Source of the DNA: Aphanizomenon flos-aquae FACHB-1287
GTDB taxonomy: Bacteria; Cyanobacteriota; Cyanobacteriia; Cyanobacteriales; Nostocaceae
Reading direction: 5' to 3'
DNA length: 64,000 nt
Assembly (NCBI RefSeq): GCF_014698755.1
Contig: NZ_JACJTO010000023.1
Coordinates: 1 to 64,000 of the forward strand
Numbering within the stretch: position 1 is the first letter of the stretch; the number at the start of each line of letters is the position of its first letter. Both the position numbers and the translations under genes were made by a program. Below the pieces are notes generated by a model. That model was not told the origin of the DNA. It was given only the letters and a program-made list of their open reading frames with translations, and searched no databases. Shown here piece after piece: positions 28,242 through 36,276 of this stretch.

Positions 28242-28562
28242 TCATTTAACAGCATTCTCATCACTAACCTGCTCCGACAAATTCACTAACAAAGCTTGTA
28301 ATCGCATCCGAGCAATATAAGGCCAACCGCCCTCAGACTCAATATCCTTGAGAAGTGAATATAATCTTTGGCGATTATCAGGCAAATTTTCCTGAAACAC
28401 TCCATCCCGAATTTCTTTGTGCAACTCCTCTAAATGTCGTAATAAAGCCAATAGAGCAATTACATCCCCTTGGCAGTTTTGAGCTACATCGTTAACCGCA
28501 GCGGAAATCCCTTTTAGCTCGTACGACAAATCCCTGGATACCCAATCTTGATCATGGTTCAT
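28242..28562 (-). CDS. Small helical protein of unknown function
   Basis: 106 residues, predicted all-helical and soluble: YELKGISAAVNDVAQNCQ, DVIALLALLRHLEELHKEI, DNRQRLYSLLKDIESEG and PYIARMRLQALLVNLSEQV. It looks like a conserved cyanobacterial protein but I do not recognise a named family. It is oriented like ftsQ, 262 bases upstream of it, and diverges from psbO. No motif suggests an activity. Confidence 0.65.
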   Translation of the reverse strand: MNHDQDWVSRDLSYELKGISAAVNDVAQNCQGDVIALLALLRHLEELHKEIRDGVFQENLPDNRQRLYSLLKDIESEGGWPYIARMRLQALLVNLSEQVSDENAVK

Positions 28563-29037
28563 GGAAGGTTATACTCCATAAAACTAATACGATACTGGAA
28601 AAGTCCCTAAATTGATCAACAAAACAATCAGATATAGCAGTATGCAATTGAATGAAGAAGTTTTGAGCGATTTTACTTTTCTTCACATATTTTGGTGATC
28701 TCACGTCCACCTACTTAACTTTCTGATTATTCTCAGGTAACAAGAATCCTTGATGATAAGGTAGAGAAAGCTTTTTCATAATTTGTGCTGTGCAACCGCA
28801 GAATTTAACTAATAGAATGCTTTGATTTTGAGTTAAAAAAAATCGTATGATCTGGCTAATTTCCCTATCCAATCACCCTTGTTGTATGTACTAACAACAC
28901 ATACATCATCCAAAGTGGATGCGGTTCGCTGCTTAGTCTATGGTTTGACTTCCAGACTCACAAGCGCCATGCGTTTAAGTACATTTAGTAAAGCAGTTCG
29001 ACAACTTAGACATTAATTTTTGACATTGAGGTTAACC
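28563..29037. other. psbO upstream region
   Basis: 475 bases without a gene, expected to contain the psbO promoter. A 7-bp dyad (TGTATGT at 28883-28889, ACATACA at 28899-28905) is the only symmetrical element noticed. No promoter box could be assigned confidently. Confidence 0.5.
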
Positions 29038-29868
29038 ATGAGGTATCGCGCTTTAATTGTTGCTTTCTTAGCTCTATGCTTAGGGCTAATCACCGCTTGC
29101 AGTGATGCACCTTCTACCAGTCTCAGTGATGTACTCACTTATGAACAAATTCGTGGTACAGGCTTGGCTAACAAGTGCCCCCAACTAGCAGAAACCAGCC
29201 GTGGTTCAATTGCTGTTGATCCTAAATTGACATACAGTATTAAAGAACTTTGTCTAGAACCAACTAGTTTCTTTGTTAAAGAAGAACCTGCCAACAAACG
29301 CCAAAAAGCGGAATTTGTATCTGGTAAGGTTATGACTAGGTATACTTCTACCATTGACCAAGTCCAAGGTCAGCTAACCATTAATTCAGATAATAGCCTG
29401 ACTTTTACAGAAAAAGATGGTATTGATTTCCAGGCTATCACCGTTAAACTTCCCGGTGGTGAACTAGTACCTTTCTTATTTACCATTAAAAACTTAGTCG
29501 CACAAACACAACCTAATTTAACCAGCATCAATACATCCACTGACTTTAAAGGAAATTTTAAAGTACCTTCCTATCGCGGTGCTGCTTTCTTAGACCCTAA
29601 AGGTCGTGGTGTTGTTAGTGGCTATGATAACGCTGTAGCTTTACCAGCCCAGTCCGATGATGAAGACTTAACCCGTACTAATGTCAAGCGTACAGACATT
29701 CTCAAAGGTAAAATTTCCCTACAAGTGGCCAAAGTGGATAATACTTCTGGTGAAATAGCTGGGACTTTTGAAAGTGAACAACCTTCAGATACAGATTTAG
29801 GTGCAGGTGAACCTAAAGAAGTCAAGATTCGTGGTTTATTCTACGCACGTGTTGAACCCCTTGCTTAA
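29038..29868 (+). CDS. psbO: Photosystem II manganese-stabilising protein PsbO
   Basis: About 276 residues from ATG 29038, which has GAGG seven bases upstream; an earlier TTG at 29020 would only lengthen the signal peptide. PsbO is the 33-kDa lumenal protein that stabilises the Mn4CaO5 cluster. The signal peptide is RALIVAFLALCLGLITA followed by Cys, a lipobox-like end. The mature protein starts with the typical LTYEQIRGTGLANKCPQL. The two conserved cysteines (NKCPQL, IKELCLEP) form the known disulfide. FVSGKVMTRYTSTIDQ and GVVSGYDNAVALPAQ are family blocks. A strong terminator follows at 30001. Confidence 0.99.
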   Translation: MRYRALIVAFLALCLGLITACSDAPSTSLSDVLTYEQIRGTGLANKCPQLAETSRGSIAVDPKLTYSIKELCLEPTSFFVKEEPANKRQKAEFVSGKVMTRYTSTIDQVQGQLTINSDNSLTFTEKDGIDFQAITVKLPGGELVPFLFTIKNLVAQTQPNLTSINTSTDFKGNFKVPSYRGAAFLDPKGRGVVSGYDNAVALPAQSDDEDLTRTNVKRTDILKGKISLQVAKVDNTSGEIAGTFESEQPSDTDLGAGEPKEVKIRGLFYARVEPLA

Positions 29869-30384
29869 ATATTAATACAACATCATGGGAGCGTAAAATC
29901 CATAAATATTTTGGTAATTCAGTAACCTAATATACCTCCCTGATGTTGAAAATAAAAACAATTCACAAGTTATAAGCATTTATTTGTGGGAATTTCCTCG
30001 ACCAAGATGCAATCTGTTCGTTATCTGCATCTTGGTTTTTTTTAGGAACTTAAGGCTTTTTACATCCTGCGTAAATTTACCAACTTAAAATCCTATTTTA
30101 TTTTTGAAGCTTTAAAGTGAATTTAGTTATTTAATTACATAAAATGACTTTGTCTATAAAAAGAAGAAGCAGATCAGCGAAAATCGTCCTAGCTCAACGT
30201 TTGATAATCATCAACCGGATCTAATTCTCAAGACCTATAAGCAAATCTCATAGTTAATTTAGTTAAATTGGGTACAATTTCGGTTTATCATTAAAATGAC
30301 TAATTGTATATTTTAAACTATAACAAAGGAAATAAAAGGGCGGCAATCACATCAAAAATCTACTGGTTTAAAAATAAACGTGTT
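29869..30384. other. psbO-sigma factor spacer
   Basis: 516 bases holding the psbO terminator (30001-30042) and, after it, the presumed promoter and leader of the sigma factor gene. No additional coding sequence was recognised. Confidence 0.55.
30001..30042 (+). terminator. Intrinsic terminator of psbO
   Basis: ACCAAGATGCA and TGCATCTTGGT form a perfect 11-bp stem with a 14-base loop, followed by a run of seven T. It is the strongest rho-independent terminator in the window. Confidence 0.9.
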
Positions 30385-31149
30385 ATGCCTAATGAACTAA
30401 AACATGAAACTTTACAGTTGTTACGACAGTATCAGCAATCCCCCTCGGAAACAATCCGCAACCAACTGGTAAAACTCAATTTTGGACTGGTCAGAAAGGA
30501 AGCGCATTATTGGATTAATCAGTGCAGTGAGAGCCACGAGGATCTTCTTCAGATAGGCTGTATAGGCTTAATTAGAGCAATTGAGAAATTTGAACTTTCT
30601 AAAGGAAGTGCTTTTAGTTCCTATGCAATGCCCCATATTCGTGGTGAAATTCAACATTATCTACGAGATAAAGGGGTGACTGTGAGAATACCCAGACGTT
30701 GGCTTGAACTCCAGCAACAGGCGGTTGTGCTTTCCCGTTCTCTCCAAGAACAACATCATCGTCAACCTACTGATCATGAATTAGCGCTGGGATTGGAAAT
30801 TTCTCTCAGTGAATGGCAAGAAATTAAATTAGCATGGATTAACCGCTCTCCTCTGAGTTTAGATGTACCTATCCAAGATGGAGAAGAAGGTACTACTTGT
30901 TTGGGGGAATTAGTTCCAGATAGTAAATATCGCAGTTTTCAACTAGCCCAGGAAGACCGAATTCGTTTACAACAGGCCTTAATCCAGTTAGAAAAACGAA
31001 CCCGTGAGGTTGTGGAGTGTGTGTTTTTGTACGATTTAACCCAAAAACAAGTAGCAGAACATTTAGGCATTAGTGTGGTGACAGTTTCTCGACAAGTTAA
31101 AAAAGGCTTAAATTTATTGAAAAAGTTTATGGGTGTAGCAGAAGATTAG
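30385..31149 (+). CDS. sigF: RNA polymerase sigma factor, SigF type (group 3)
   Basis: About 254 residues from ATG 30385; the upstream extension to 30304 has no family-like sequence. Regions 2.1-2.4 are seen in LVKLNFGLVRKEAHYW, EDLLQIGCIGLIRAIEKF and GSAFSSYAMPHIRGEIQHYL. Region 3 is VRIPRRWLELQQQ, and region 4 is QVAEHLGISVVTVSRQVKKG. There is no region 1.1, as expected for the SigB/SigF/FliA class. In cyanobacteria SigF controls type IV pili, motility and, in heterocyst formers, hormogonium genes. Its position just after psbO is what I recall from Nostoc genomes, which supports orthology. Confidence 0.9.
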   Translation: MPNELKHETLQLLRQYQQSPSETIRNQLVKLNFGLVRKEAHYWINQCSESHEDLLQIGCIGLIRAIEKFELSKGSAFSSYAMPHIRGEIQHYLRDKGVTVRIPRRWLELQQQAVVLSRSLQEQHHRQPTDHELALGLEISLSEWQEIKLAWINRSPLSLDVPIQDGEEGTTCLGELVPDSKYRSFQLAQEDRIRLQQALIQLEKRTREVVECVFLYDLTQKQVAEHLGISVVTVSRQVKKGLNLLKKFMGVAED

Positions 31150-31269
31150 TGGTATACATAGGCTTCCGAAATATCAAAATGTAGGTTATAAAGAAAACGG
31201 ATTAAGTCTGTGATCTATAACGTTTTTATCATGATCAAGAAACTTTTCTATAGTTTTTCAGAGTAGCTA

Positions 31270-32214
31270 ATGAGTAAAAATTCACATATTACAGCCGCAG
31301 CTATTTTAACAACCTTGGCGCTTACTGGATGTACAATAGGTGAAACGCCAACATCGACTAATACCCCTAGTCCTGAACCGACTCCTAGCCTTAAATCAGT
31401 TACCAAGCAAGCGGTACAACAACCGTTCTTAGCTCAACCTTTTAATGATCCTGTTGTTTCTACCAGGGTATCAATGAATTCTGGCGCAGTTGCCAGTTTA
31501 ATTCAGCCAACAAACAGTACAGAGCGATTGATTGTGGTAAAGAAAGGAAGAACAGACCCTTTTGGCCAAATTGTTGAGCCAATAGGTTCTACAACTGCAC
31601 TAGGTCCCCAAATTGTAGTTCCTACATTACCCCCTTTACCTACACCACCCCAGCAAAAATTAATTAAGAAAAAATCAGCACAGACAGCCCAATTACCTAA
31701 AAAATCAGCACAGACAGCCCAATTACCTAAAAAACCAGTAAAGACAGCCCAATTACCTAAAAAATCAGCACAGACAGCCCAATTACCTAAAAAATCAGGT
31801 TTTAACCCGGTTTTACCCAGAGTTCTAGCTGGTTCTGTTAACTCTCCCAAATTCACAACCGTGTTACCACCAATACGGCAACCGGAAATGGCGAGAGCAG
31901 TGATTGTGACTGGTGTAGTATTAATTGGTAAAACACCACAGGCAATTGTGAAAGTACCAGACGAGTTAAGTAGTAGATATGTTCGACCGGGACAAAGGCT
32001 AGTGAATGGGGTATTAGTAAAGCGGATTGAAATCAGCCAAGGTGCTAATCCTACAGTGATTTTGGAGGAGTACGGTATTGAGGTCGCCAAACAGGTAGGA
32101 GAACAACCTGTTAAAGCATCTACACCAACTTCTAGTCCTGCTGCTACTCCTAGTCCTGCTGCTAGAAATGCCGTTTCCGTAATTAAGTATAATCTTGTGG
32201 GAGCAGCTTTATAG
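31270..32214 (+). CDS. Lipoprotein with repeat linker, unknown function
   Basis: 314 residues. A bacterial lipoprotein signal is clear: ITAAAILTTLALTGC, with Cys at about residue 21. A Thr/Pro-rich segment follows, then four 10-residue units (KKSAQTAQLP or KKPVKTAQLP). The C-terminal domain (MARAVIVTGVVLIGKTPQAI, VRPGQRLVNGVLVKRIEI, ANPTVILEEYGIEV) resembles the compact beta domain of PilP or type II secretion GspC-like proteins, but the similarity is weak. It lies downstream of the SigF gene, and the next gene starts three bases after its stop, so the two are translated together. Confidence 0.65.
   Translation: MSKNSHITAAAILTTLALTGCTIGETPTSTNTPSPEPTPSLKSVTKQAVQQPFLAQPFNDPVVSTRVSMNSGAVASLIQPTNSTERLIVVKKGRTDPFGQIVEPIGSTTALGPQIVVPTLPPLPTPPQQKLIKKKSAQTAQLPKKSAQTAQLPKKPVKTAQLPKKSAQTAQLPKKSGFNPVLPRVLAGSVNSPKFTTVLPPIRQPEMARAVIVTGVVLIGKTPQAIVKVPDELSSRYVRPGQRLVNGVLVKRIEISQGANPTVILEEYGIEVAKQVGEQPVKASTPTSSPAATPSPAARNAVSVIKYNLVGAAL
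31672..31794 (+). repeat. 30-bp tandem repeat inside the lipoprotein gene
   Basis: Four units of about 30 bases (AAATCAGCACAGACAGCCCA then ATTACCTAAA) encode KSAQTAQLPK. Three units are identical and one carries AAACCAGTAAAG in place of AAATCAGCACAG. Frame is kept for any copy number. Confidence 0.9.
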
Positions 32215-32216
32215 AT

Positions 32217-32465
32217 ATGATCACACAGGAAAAAATAGAATTTCCCGGTTTACCTTTGGCTGTATATCGAGAAATAGCAGCCCATATCCGTCAGGTGCTG
32301 GGAGTAGAGGTGGGATTGATACCGCAAACATCCTCAGAGTTTGATTACAACCAAAGTCAAATTTCTGGCTTATGGATTTCATGGACACCAACCGCTGAGG
32401 AGGAAAGTCGGGAATGGTGTAAGCAGATAGTGAGTTATTATCAAAACCGTGATGAAATTGGATAA
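32217..32465 (+). CDS. Small conserved protein coupled to the lipoprotein gene
   Basis: 82 residues: ITQEKIEFPGLPLAVYREIA, AHIRQVLGVEVGLIPQ, ISGLWISWTPTAEEESREW and CKQIVSYYQNRDEIG. It is soluble with a likely alpha/beta fold. I do not recognise the family, but it resembles small conserved cyanobacterial proteins. Only two bases separate its ATG from the preceding stop codon, so translational coupling with the lipoprotein is likely. Confidence 0.7.
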   Translation: MITQEKIEFPGLPLAVYREIAAHIRQVLGVEVGLIPQTSSEFDYNQSQISGLWISWTPTAEEESREWCKQIVSYYQNRDEIG

Positions 32466-32467
32466 AA

Positions 32468-32582
32468 TATATATCATTTCCCAGGTTAATGCAGTACACA
32501 CAAATTTATTCACCATTCCCTTTTTGCTGTTCTGTGTTCCCTAAAATTAAAAATTGTACCTCATGAGCATGGGAACTGCTAT
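32468..32582 (-). repeat. Dispersed MITE-like element, copy 6 (second subtype)
   Basis: Begins TATATCATTTCCCAGGTTAA and ends GAGCATGGGAACTGCTATA. It is the reverse complement, with scattered substitutions, of the copy at 13048-13157, sharing the GTTCCCTAAAA centre. Confidence 0.7.
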
Positions 32583-32717
32583 AGGTTGCTCGTTAGCTTA
32601 ACTGACAACTAGATGCTAACTTGGGTTGATAGAAGATAGTTAGGTTAAACTGACAAGCAAGTTAATGCAAAATATAAAATATTAATTAGCTAGTATTCGG
32701 TTTGGGCCTTATTGATA

Positions 32718-34982
32718 ATGGAAAACTGGCAATTTTTGATACAGAAACAGGGAGATCACACTTGGCGTAATTTAGAGTCGCCAAATTTAAAGATTTGGGC
32801 AGGTAATTATCGAATTTTAGCTCGTTCTGATTTAAAAAACACGGATATAGATGTGCGGGTAAGTCATATATCGGTTGATGAAGTTCCCAAACGGAGACTT
32901 ATCAAGCGGTCACGTCGTACTAATTCCGAAGGACTGATGGCAGTAATTCCTTTTACCAATTTTAAACCGGGGATTTGGGAGTTACGATGTTCTGGGGATA
33001 TTATGTCAGAAATGCTGGGTCAATCCTGGCAACATACTCTCTGTATCCAAGTATCATCTCAAGAAACTACCCCAACGGCTACAAATCAACTGACTGAGAT
33101 ATCTGATCTTGCTTCTGAGGGTGATACTGAAGTCAGTATAGTGATGAATCATGGTAATTTTCTCTGGTTTAAGGGGGAAACCACAGAGCAGATTTTACAA
33201 AACTTATTAGATTTAGCTTTACCTGAGGATGAATCTTTACTAGATGAGGAAATCATTGACAATGCTCCTACCTTACCACCACCTCTACCACTGAATTTGA
33301 CTCTAGATCAAGATACTTATGTTGCTCCTTGGGGAAATAATTTTATCATTCATGGTGATGTGGAGGCTAATGAAATAGAGGATCTGGAAAATGAGAGATT
33401 TTCTATAGATAGCCTTTGTCAGTTACGATTAGAAGTGACACTGCGATCGCCTTTAGAGTCAAGAATCCTGAAGAGTATTCAGCGACCATTAACAAATCAA
33501 TTTTTACCTTTCAGCTTTAGTACCCTAATTGATATTCCTCCCAAGTGTGAATCTAAGCTACTTTTAGCAGATATTAATTTATATGGTGCATTAGCTGAAG
33601 TTGGTGAAGTGGTACTTTTAGCTAACCATACGTTTATAATTACGGCCGATGCTACTGAATTACTAGCACAGCAAGCCTCCCAATTAGATTCCCGTAGATC
33701 TTTACTGGAAAATAACCCAGTAGTTAAACCAAAACCCTCTATAAATATTCGGTTAGAACTGTTCAATTTAGCGAAAACTCCCAAATTAGCTCAGTTTCAC
33801 GTTTTAAAGCCGTCTCCAAATCAACCTTTACCACCCCAAATTAAACCCCTGGTATCGGGGAAAGTTCTTTCACCCCAATTACCAAATTTACCCTATGATC
33901 CCACATCTGATCCTGATTCAGAAAAAGATTCCCTGGGAAAAACCCGGACTATTCAGCCGATAGATTTGAAAAAGTTGGTAATTAAACCAGTTAAAACTAT
34001 TTTTCCGTATTTAAAACGGTTAAAAGTTAAACCAGCTAAGGGGGAAACAGTCTATAATCGCTTAGATGTTGAAGAATTAATAACTGGGAAAAAATCGCCA
34101 GAGTTACCAATGATAGTAACTGTATCAGCAACAGATGATCTTCCCCAGACTGATGAATCTATGGTGGACGATACATTTTCTGGAGAATTAATAGCGGAGA
34201 TTGTGACGGAGGTAATCACGGGTGAAGTATTAGATGTGGTTGATACTCAGGAAAAGCCGTCGCTTCCCCAACAATGGATAGAAAGTCAAGTATCTTTATT
34301 AACTGAAGCGGTTTCTGAAGAATCCTCAGAAAATGATCCTGGGGAAGAAATTCAAGTTGTAGATGTAGAATTGCTGTTAAATGGGGAAATAGTCACCGAG
34401 GAAAATACCCTGGCTGAGAATATTCCTTTAGAACTTAATGAACGGGAAATAGTCACTCTCATAGGTTCTATAGCACCCCAGTCTCAGGAAATAGTTATAG
34501 ATGATTGGGTTATTGAACTGGATGCTGATAACTTGAGTAATGAGACTAGAGAAGATAATCATGATTCCCCTCTAGGGGAAGATGAAACTGGGACAAATTT
34601 TTCTCCTATGATACTGGAGTCTTTAGCCACTCCTCAATTGTATTTACCAGAGGGTGAACTTATCGCCGGTAAGTCCGTTATGGTGCGTGTAAAATTACCT
34701 GAAGTTTTATCTTGGGTAGCAGTCAAGTTATGGGTGGAAGATTACCAAACTCGCAGTTTAGTAGATGGACCACATATTCTGACGGATTTACATTGTAATG
34801 CTGAGGGAGGGAGGGAAACGGCAATTTACCTAAAAATTCCCTTTGGTTGCTTAGAAATCCGTTTAGCAGCCATTGCTGTTAATCAGTCTACCCAGCAGGA
34901 AAGTGACAAATTTACGGTGATTAAGACAGTCGTCCCTCCTGATTTACCAACAAGAGAATTGGATGAAATTTTGGGAATGTAA
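32718..34982 (+). CDS. Large acidic cyanobacterial protein of unknown function
   Basis: About 754 residues from ATG 32718 (a TTG at 32712 precedes it). Three parts are visible. The N-terminal 125 residues are beta-rich (NWQFLIQKQGDHTWRNLES, NLKIWAGNYRILARSD, IPFTNFKPGIWELRCSGD). The middle is low-complexity and acidic with proline-rich spacers. The C-terminal 110 residues are again beta-rich (TPQLYLPEGELIAGKSVMVR, SWVAVKLWVEDYQTRSLVDG, PFGCLEIRLAAIAVN). Both ends resemble immunoglobulin-like or CARDB-like folds. There is no signal peptide, so it is cytosolic or exported by another route. No family name is recognised. Confidence 0.7.
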   Translation: MENWQFLIQKQGDHTWRNLESPNLKIWAGNYRILARSDLKNTDIDVRVSHISVDEVPKRRLIKRSRRTNSEGLMAVIPFTNFKPGIWELRCSGDIMSEMLGQSWQHTLCIQVSSQETTPTATNQLTEISDLASEGDTEVSIVMNHGNFLWFKGETTEQILQNLLDLALPEDESLLDEEIIDNAPTLPPPLPLNLTLDQDTYVAPWGNNFIIHGDVEANEIEDLENERFSIDSLCQLRLEVTLRSPLESRILKSIQRPLTNQFLPFSFSTLIDIPPKCESKLLLADINLYGALAEVGEVVLLANHTFIITADATELLAQQASQLDSRRSLLENNPVVKPKPSINIRLELFNLAKTPKLAQFHVLKPSPNQPLPPQIKPLVSGKVLSPQLPNLPYDPTSDPDSEKDSLGKTRTIQPIDLKKLVIKPVKTIFPYLKRLKVKPAKGETVYNRLDVEELITGKKSPELPMIVTVSATDDLPQTDESMVDDTFSGELIAEIVTEVITGEVLDVVDTQEKPSLPQQWIESQVSLLTEAVSEESSENDPGEEIQVVDVELLLNGEIVTEENTLAENIPLELNEREIVTLIGSIAPQSQEIVIDDWVIELDADNLSNETREDNHDSPLGEDETGTNFSPMILESLATPQLYLPEGELIAGKSVMVRVKLPEVLSWVAVKLWVEDYQTRSLVDGPHILTDLHCNAEGGRETAIYLKIPFGCLEIRLAAIAVNQSTQQESDKFTVIKTVVPPDLPTRELDEILGM

Positions 34983-35080
34983 GAAGCTGTGTTAAAAATC
35001 TTGATAATTTAGCAAATTAGGTAGGATTTTGCAGTAAGCTCAATTTGAATTGTAGTAAGACTTTACAGGACTTTAATTCT

Positions 35081-35221
35081 ATGTCAAGTTCATTTTTGCC
35101 GACTATTTTGGCTTATTCCTCCTTTTTACCTTCTGTTTTCGTTCCCCTAACTGGTTTGGTTTTACCAGCAGTAATTTTCGCATTTTTGTTTTCATACATT
35201 GAACGCGAAGATATTGCTTAA
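35081..35221 (+). CDS. psaI: Photosystem I reaction centre subunit VIII (PsaI)
   Basis: 46 residues, a single membrane helix protein: MSSSFLPTILAYSSFLPSVF then VPLTGLVLPAVIFAFLFSYI and EREDIA. The block LPSVFVPLTGLVLPAV followed by an FLFSYIE end is the PsaI pattern. ACAGGA lies about 13 bases upstream of the ATG. PsaI stabilises PsaL and thereby PSI trimers or tetramers. It is separated from the converging psbJ by a bidirectional terminator. psaL is not adjacent in this window. Confidence 0.93.
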   Translation: MSSSFLPTILAYSSFLPSVFVPLTGLVLPAVIFAFLFSYIEREDIA

Positions 35222-35280
35222 TTAGGGTATGGGTAATTGGTTACTTAATTTTTCTACCAATTACTTGTATAAAACAAACA

Positions 35281-35312
35281 AAACCGCCTATCTCACAAAG
35301 TTAGGCGGTTTT
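35281..35312. terminator. Bidirectional terminator between psaI and psbJ
   Basis: AAACCGCCTA and TAGGCGGTTT form a perfect 10-bp stem around 11 bases. Its A-rich left and T-rich right flanks make it usable from both strands, which fits the converging psaI (+) and psbEFLJ (-) transcripts. Confidence 0.88.
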
Positions 35313-35369
35313 CCTAATGATTGTAATTACTTAGTAGGTGAGGATTTTTCCCTATTTCCTACTATGGTA

Positions 35370-35489
35370 TTACATTGAAGAACCAATTCCTGAGTAAGAT
35401 CCATAAAAGAAAATACCTACAACAGTAATTACACCTAAACCTGCGATCGTAGCGACAACCCACAGGGGAATTCTTCCACTTCCAGACAC
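35370..35489 (-). CDS. psbJ: Photosystem II protein PsbJ
   Basis: 39 residues from a GTG start (35489) preceded by GAGG about eight bases upstream: [20 protein letters not shown] then [19 protein letters not shown]. The [15 protein letters not shown] and [12 protein letters not shown] segments identify PsbJ, a one-helix PSII subunit near cytochrome b559 that influences plastoquinone exchange. It is the last gene of the psbEFLJ operon but is separated from psbL by 150 bases containing a repeat array. Confidence 0.95.
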   Translation of the reverse strand: MSGSGRIPLWVVATIAGLGVITVVGIFFYGSYSGIGSSM

Positions 35490-35523
35490 AGTTTTTTCCT
35501 CACTTAAAAATAAATCAACACAT

Positions 35524-35576
35524 TGGTCAGTTTGTCAGTTGTTAGTTGTTAGTTGTCAGTTGTTAGTTGTCAGTTG
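35524..35576. repeat. Heptamer array within the psbEFLJ operon
   Basis: Tandem GTTAGTT and GTCAGTT units (heptamer family of 5658 and 16790) fill the spacer between psbL and psbJ. Confidence 0.85.
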
Positions 35577-35639
35577 AATATCTTCTCTTTGTAACTTGTT
35601 ACCTATCACTTAACTAGCAACTGACATTAAAAAACCCAG

Positions 35640-35759
35640 TTAGTTAAAGAAGTAACTGGAAAATAGAATTCCGAGCACGAAGACTAATAGTAGTCCTAGA
35701 TAGAGAGAGGTACGGTTTAATTCAACCGGTTGTTGATTAGGATTAGGCGTTCTTTCCAT
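35640..35759 (-). CDS. psbL: Photosystem II protein PsbL
   Basis: 39 residues: [20 protein letters not shown] then [19 protein letters not shown]. The [25 protein letters not shown]-type helix is diagnostic of PsbL, a one-helix subunit at the PSII dimer interface needed for QA function. It begins nine bases after psbF. Confidence 0.97.
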   Translation of the reverse strand: MERTPNPNQQPVELNRTSLYLGLLLVFVLGILFSSYFFN

Positions 35760-35768
35760 GATTAACTC

Positions 35769-35906
35769 CTAGCGTTGAATAAACTGCATTGAGGCGATCG
35801 CGCCCAAAAAGAATACAGTAGGGACAGCTAAAGTATGAACAGCGATCCATCTGACTGTAAAAATGGGATAGGTAACTGGTTGATTGGTATTATTACCGCT
35901 AGTCAT
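35769..35906 (-). CDS. psbF: Cytochrome b559 beta subunit
   Basis: 45 residues with one membrane helix: [20 protein letters not shown] then [20 protein letters not shown] and QFIQR. His24 in [12 protein letters not shown] is the haem ligand shared with His23 of PsbE. It begins nine bases after the psbE stop codon and is cotranscribed. An HIP1 octamer lies inside the gene. Confidence 0.98.
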   Translation of the reverse strand: MTSGNNTNQPVTYPIFTVRWIAVHTLAVPTVFFLGAIASMQFIQR

Positions 35907-35915
35907 GATGTCAAA

Positions 35916-36164
35916 TTACTTTCCAATAAATGTTTCTACTTGTTGTTTTGCTTCAAAACGATTTTTCACAATTGGTACTTCTTGACGGACTTGAGTAAAA
36001 TACTCATTAGGACGGGGTGTACCAAATACATCATAAGCCAAACCGGTGCTAACAAATAACCAACCGGCAACAAACAATGCGGGGATGGTGATGCTATGAA
36101 TTACCCAGTAACGAATACTGGTAACGATGTCAGAAAACGGACGTTCTCCAGTCGTACCTGCCAT
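35916..36164 (-). CDS. psbE: Cytochrome b559 alpha subunit
   Basis: 82 residues: [20 protein letters not shown] with the haem-ligand His23 ([14 protein letters not shown]), one membrane helix, and the lumenal domain [18 protein letters not shown]. Together with PsbF it binds the haem of cytochrome b559, essential for PSII assembly. It is preceded by ycf48 and rubA on the same strand, the usual cyanobacterial and algal plastid order. Confidence 0.99.
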   Translation of the reverse strand: MAGTTGERPFSDIVTSIRYWVIHSITIPALFVAGWLFVSTGLAYDVFGTPRPNEYFTQVRQEVPIVKNRFEAKQQVETFIGK

Positions 36165-36276
36165 TTATTTCACTCCCTTCTTAAAAACTACGATTGAGTT
36201 TATTATCCTACAAAGTTTAGACTTAAGTTACAACTGACAACTTTCTTCTGGTGAATACATCCATAGTTGGGTGTAA

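Noticed and set aside
31503-32090. 195-codon minus-strand frame opposite the lipoprotein gene
   Set aside because: Its sequence is the reverse reading of the TAQLP repeats and has no family features; the plus-strand lipoprotein has a clear signal peptide.
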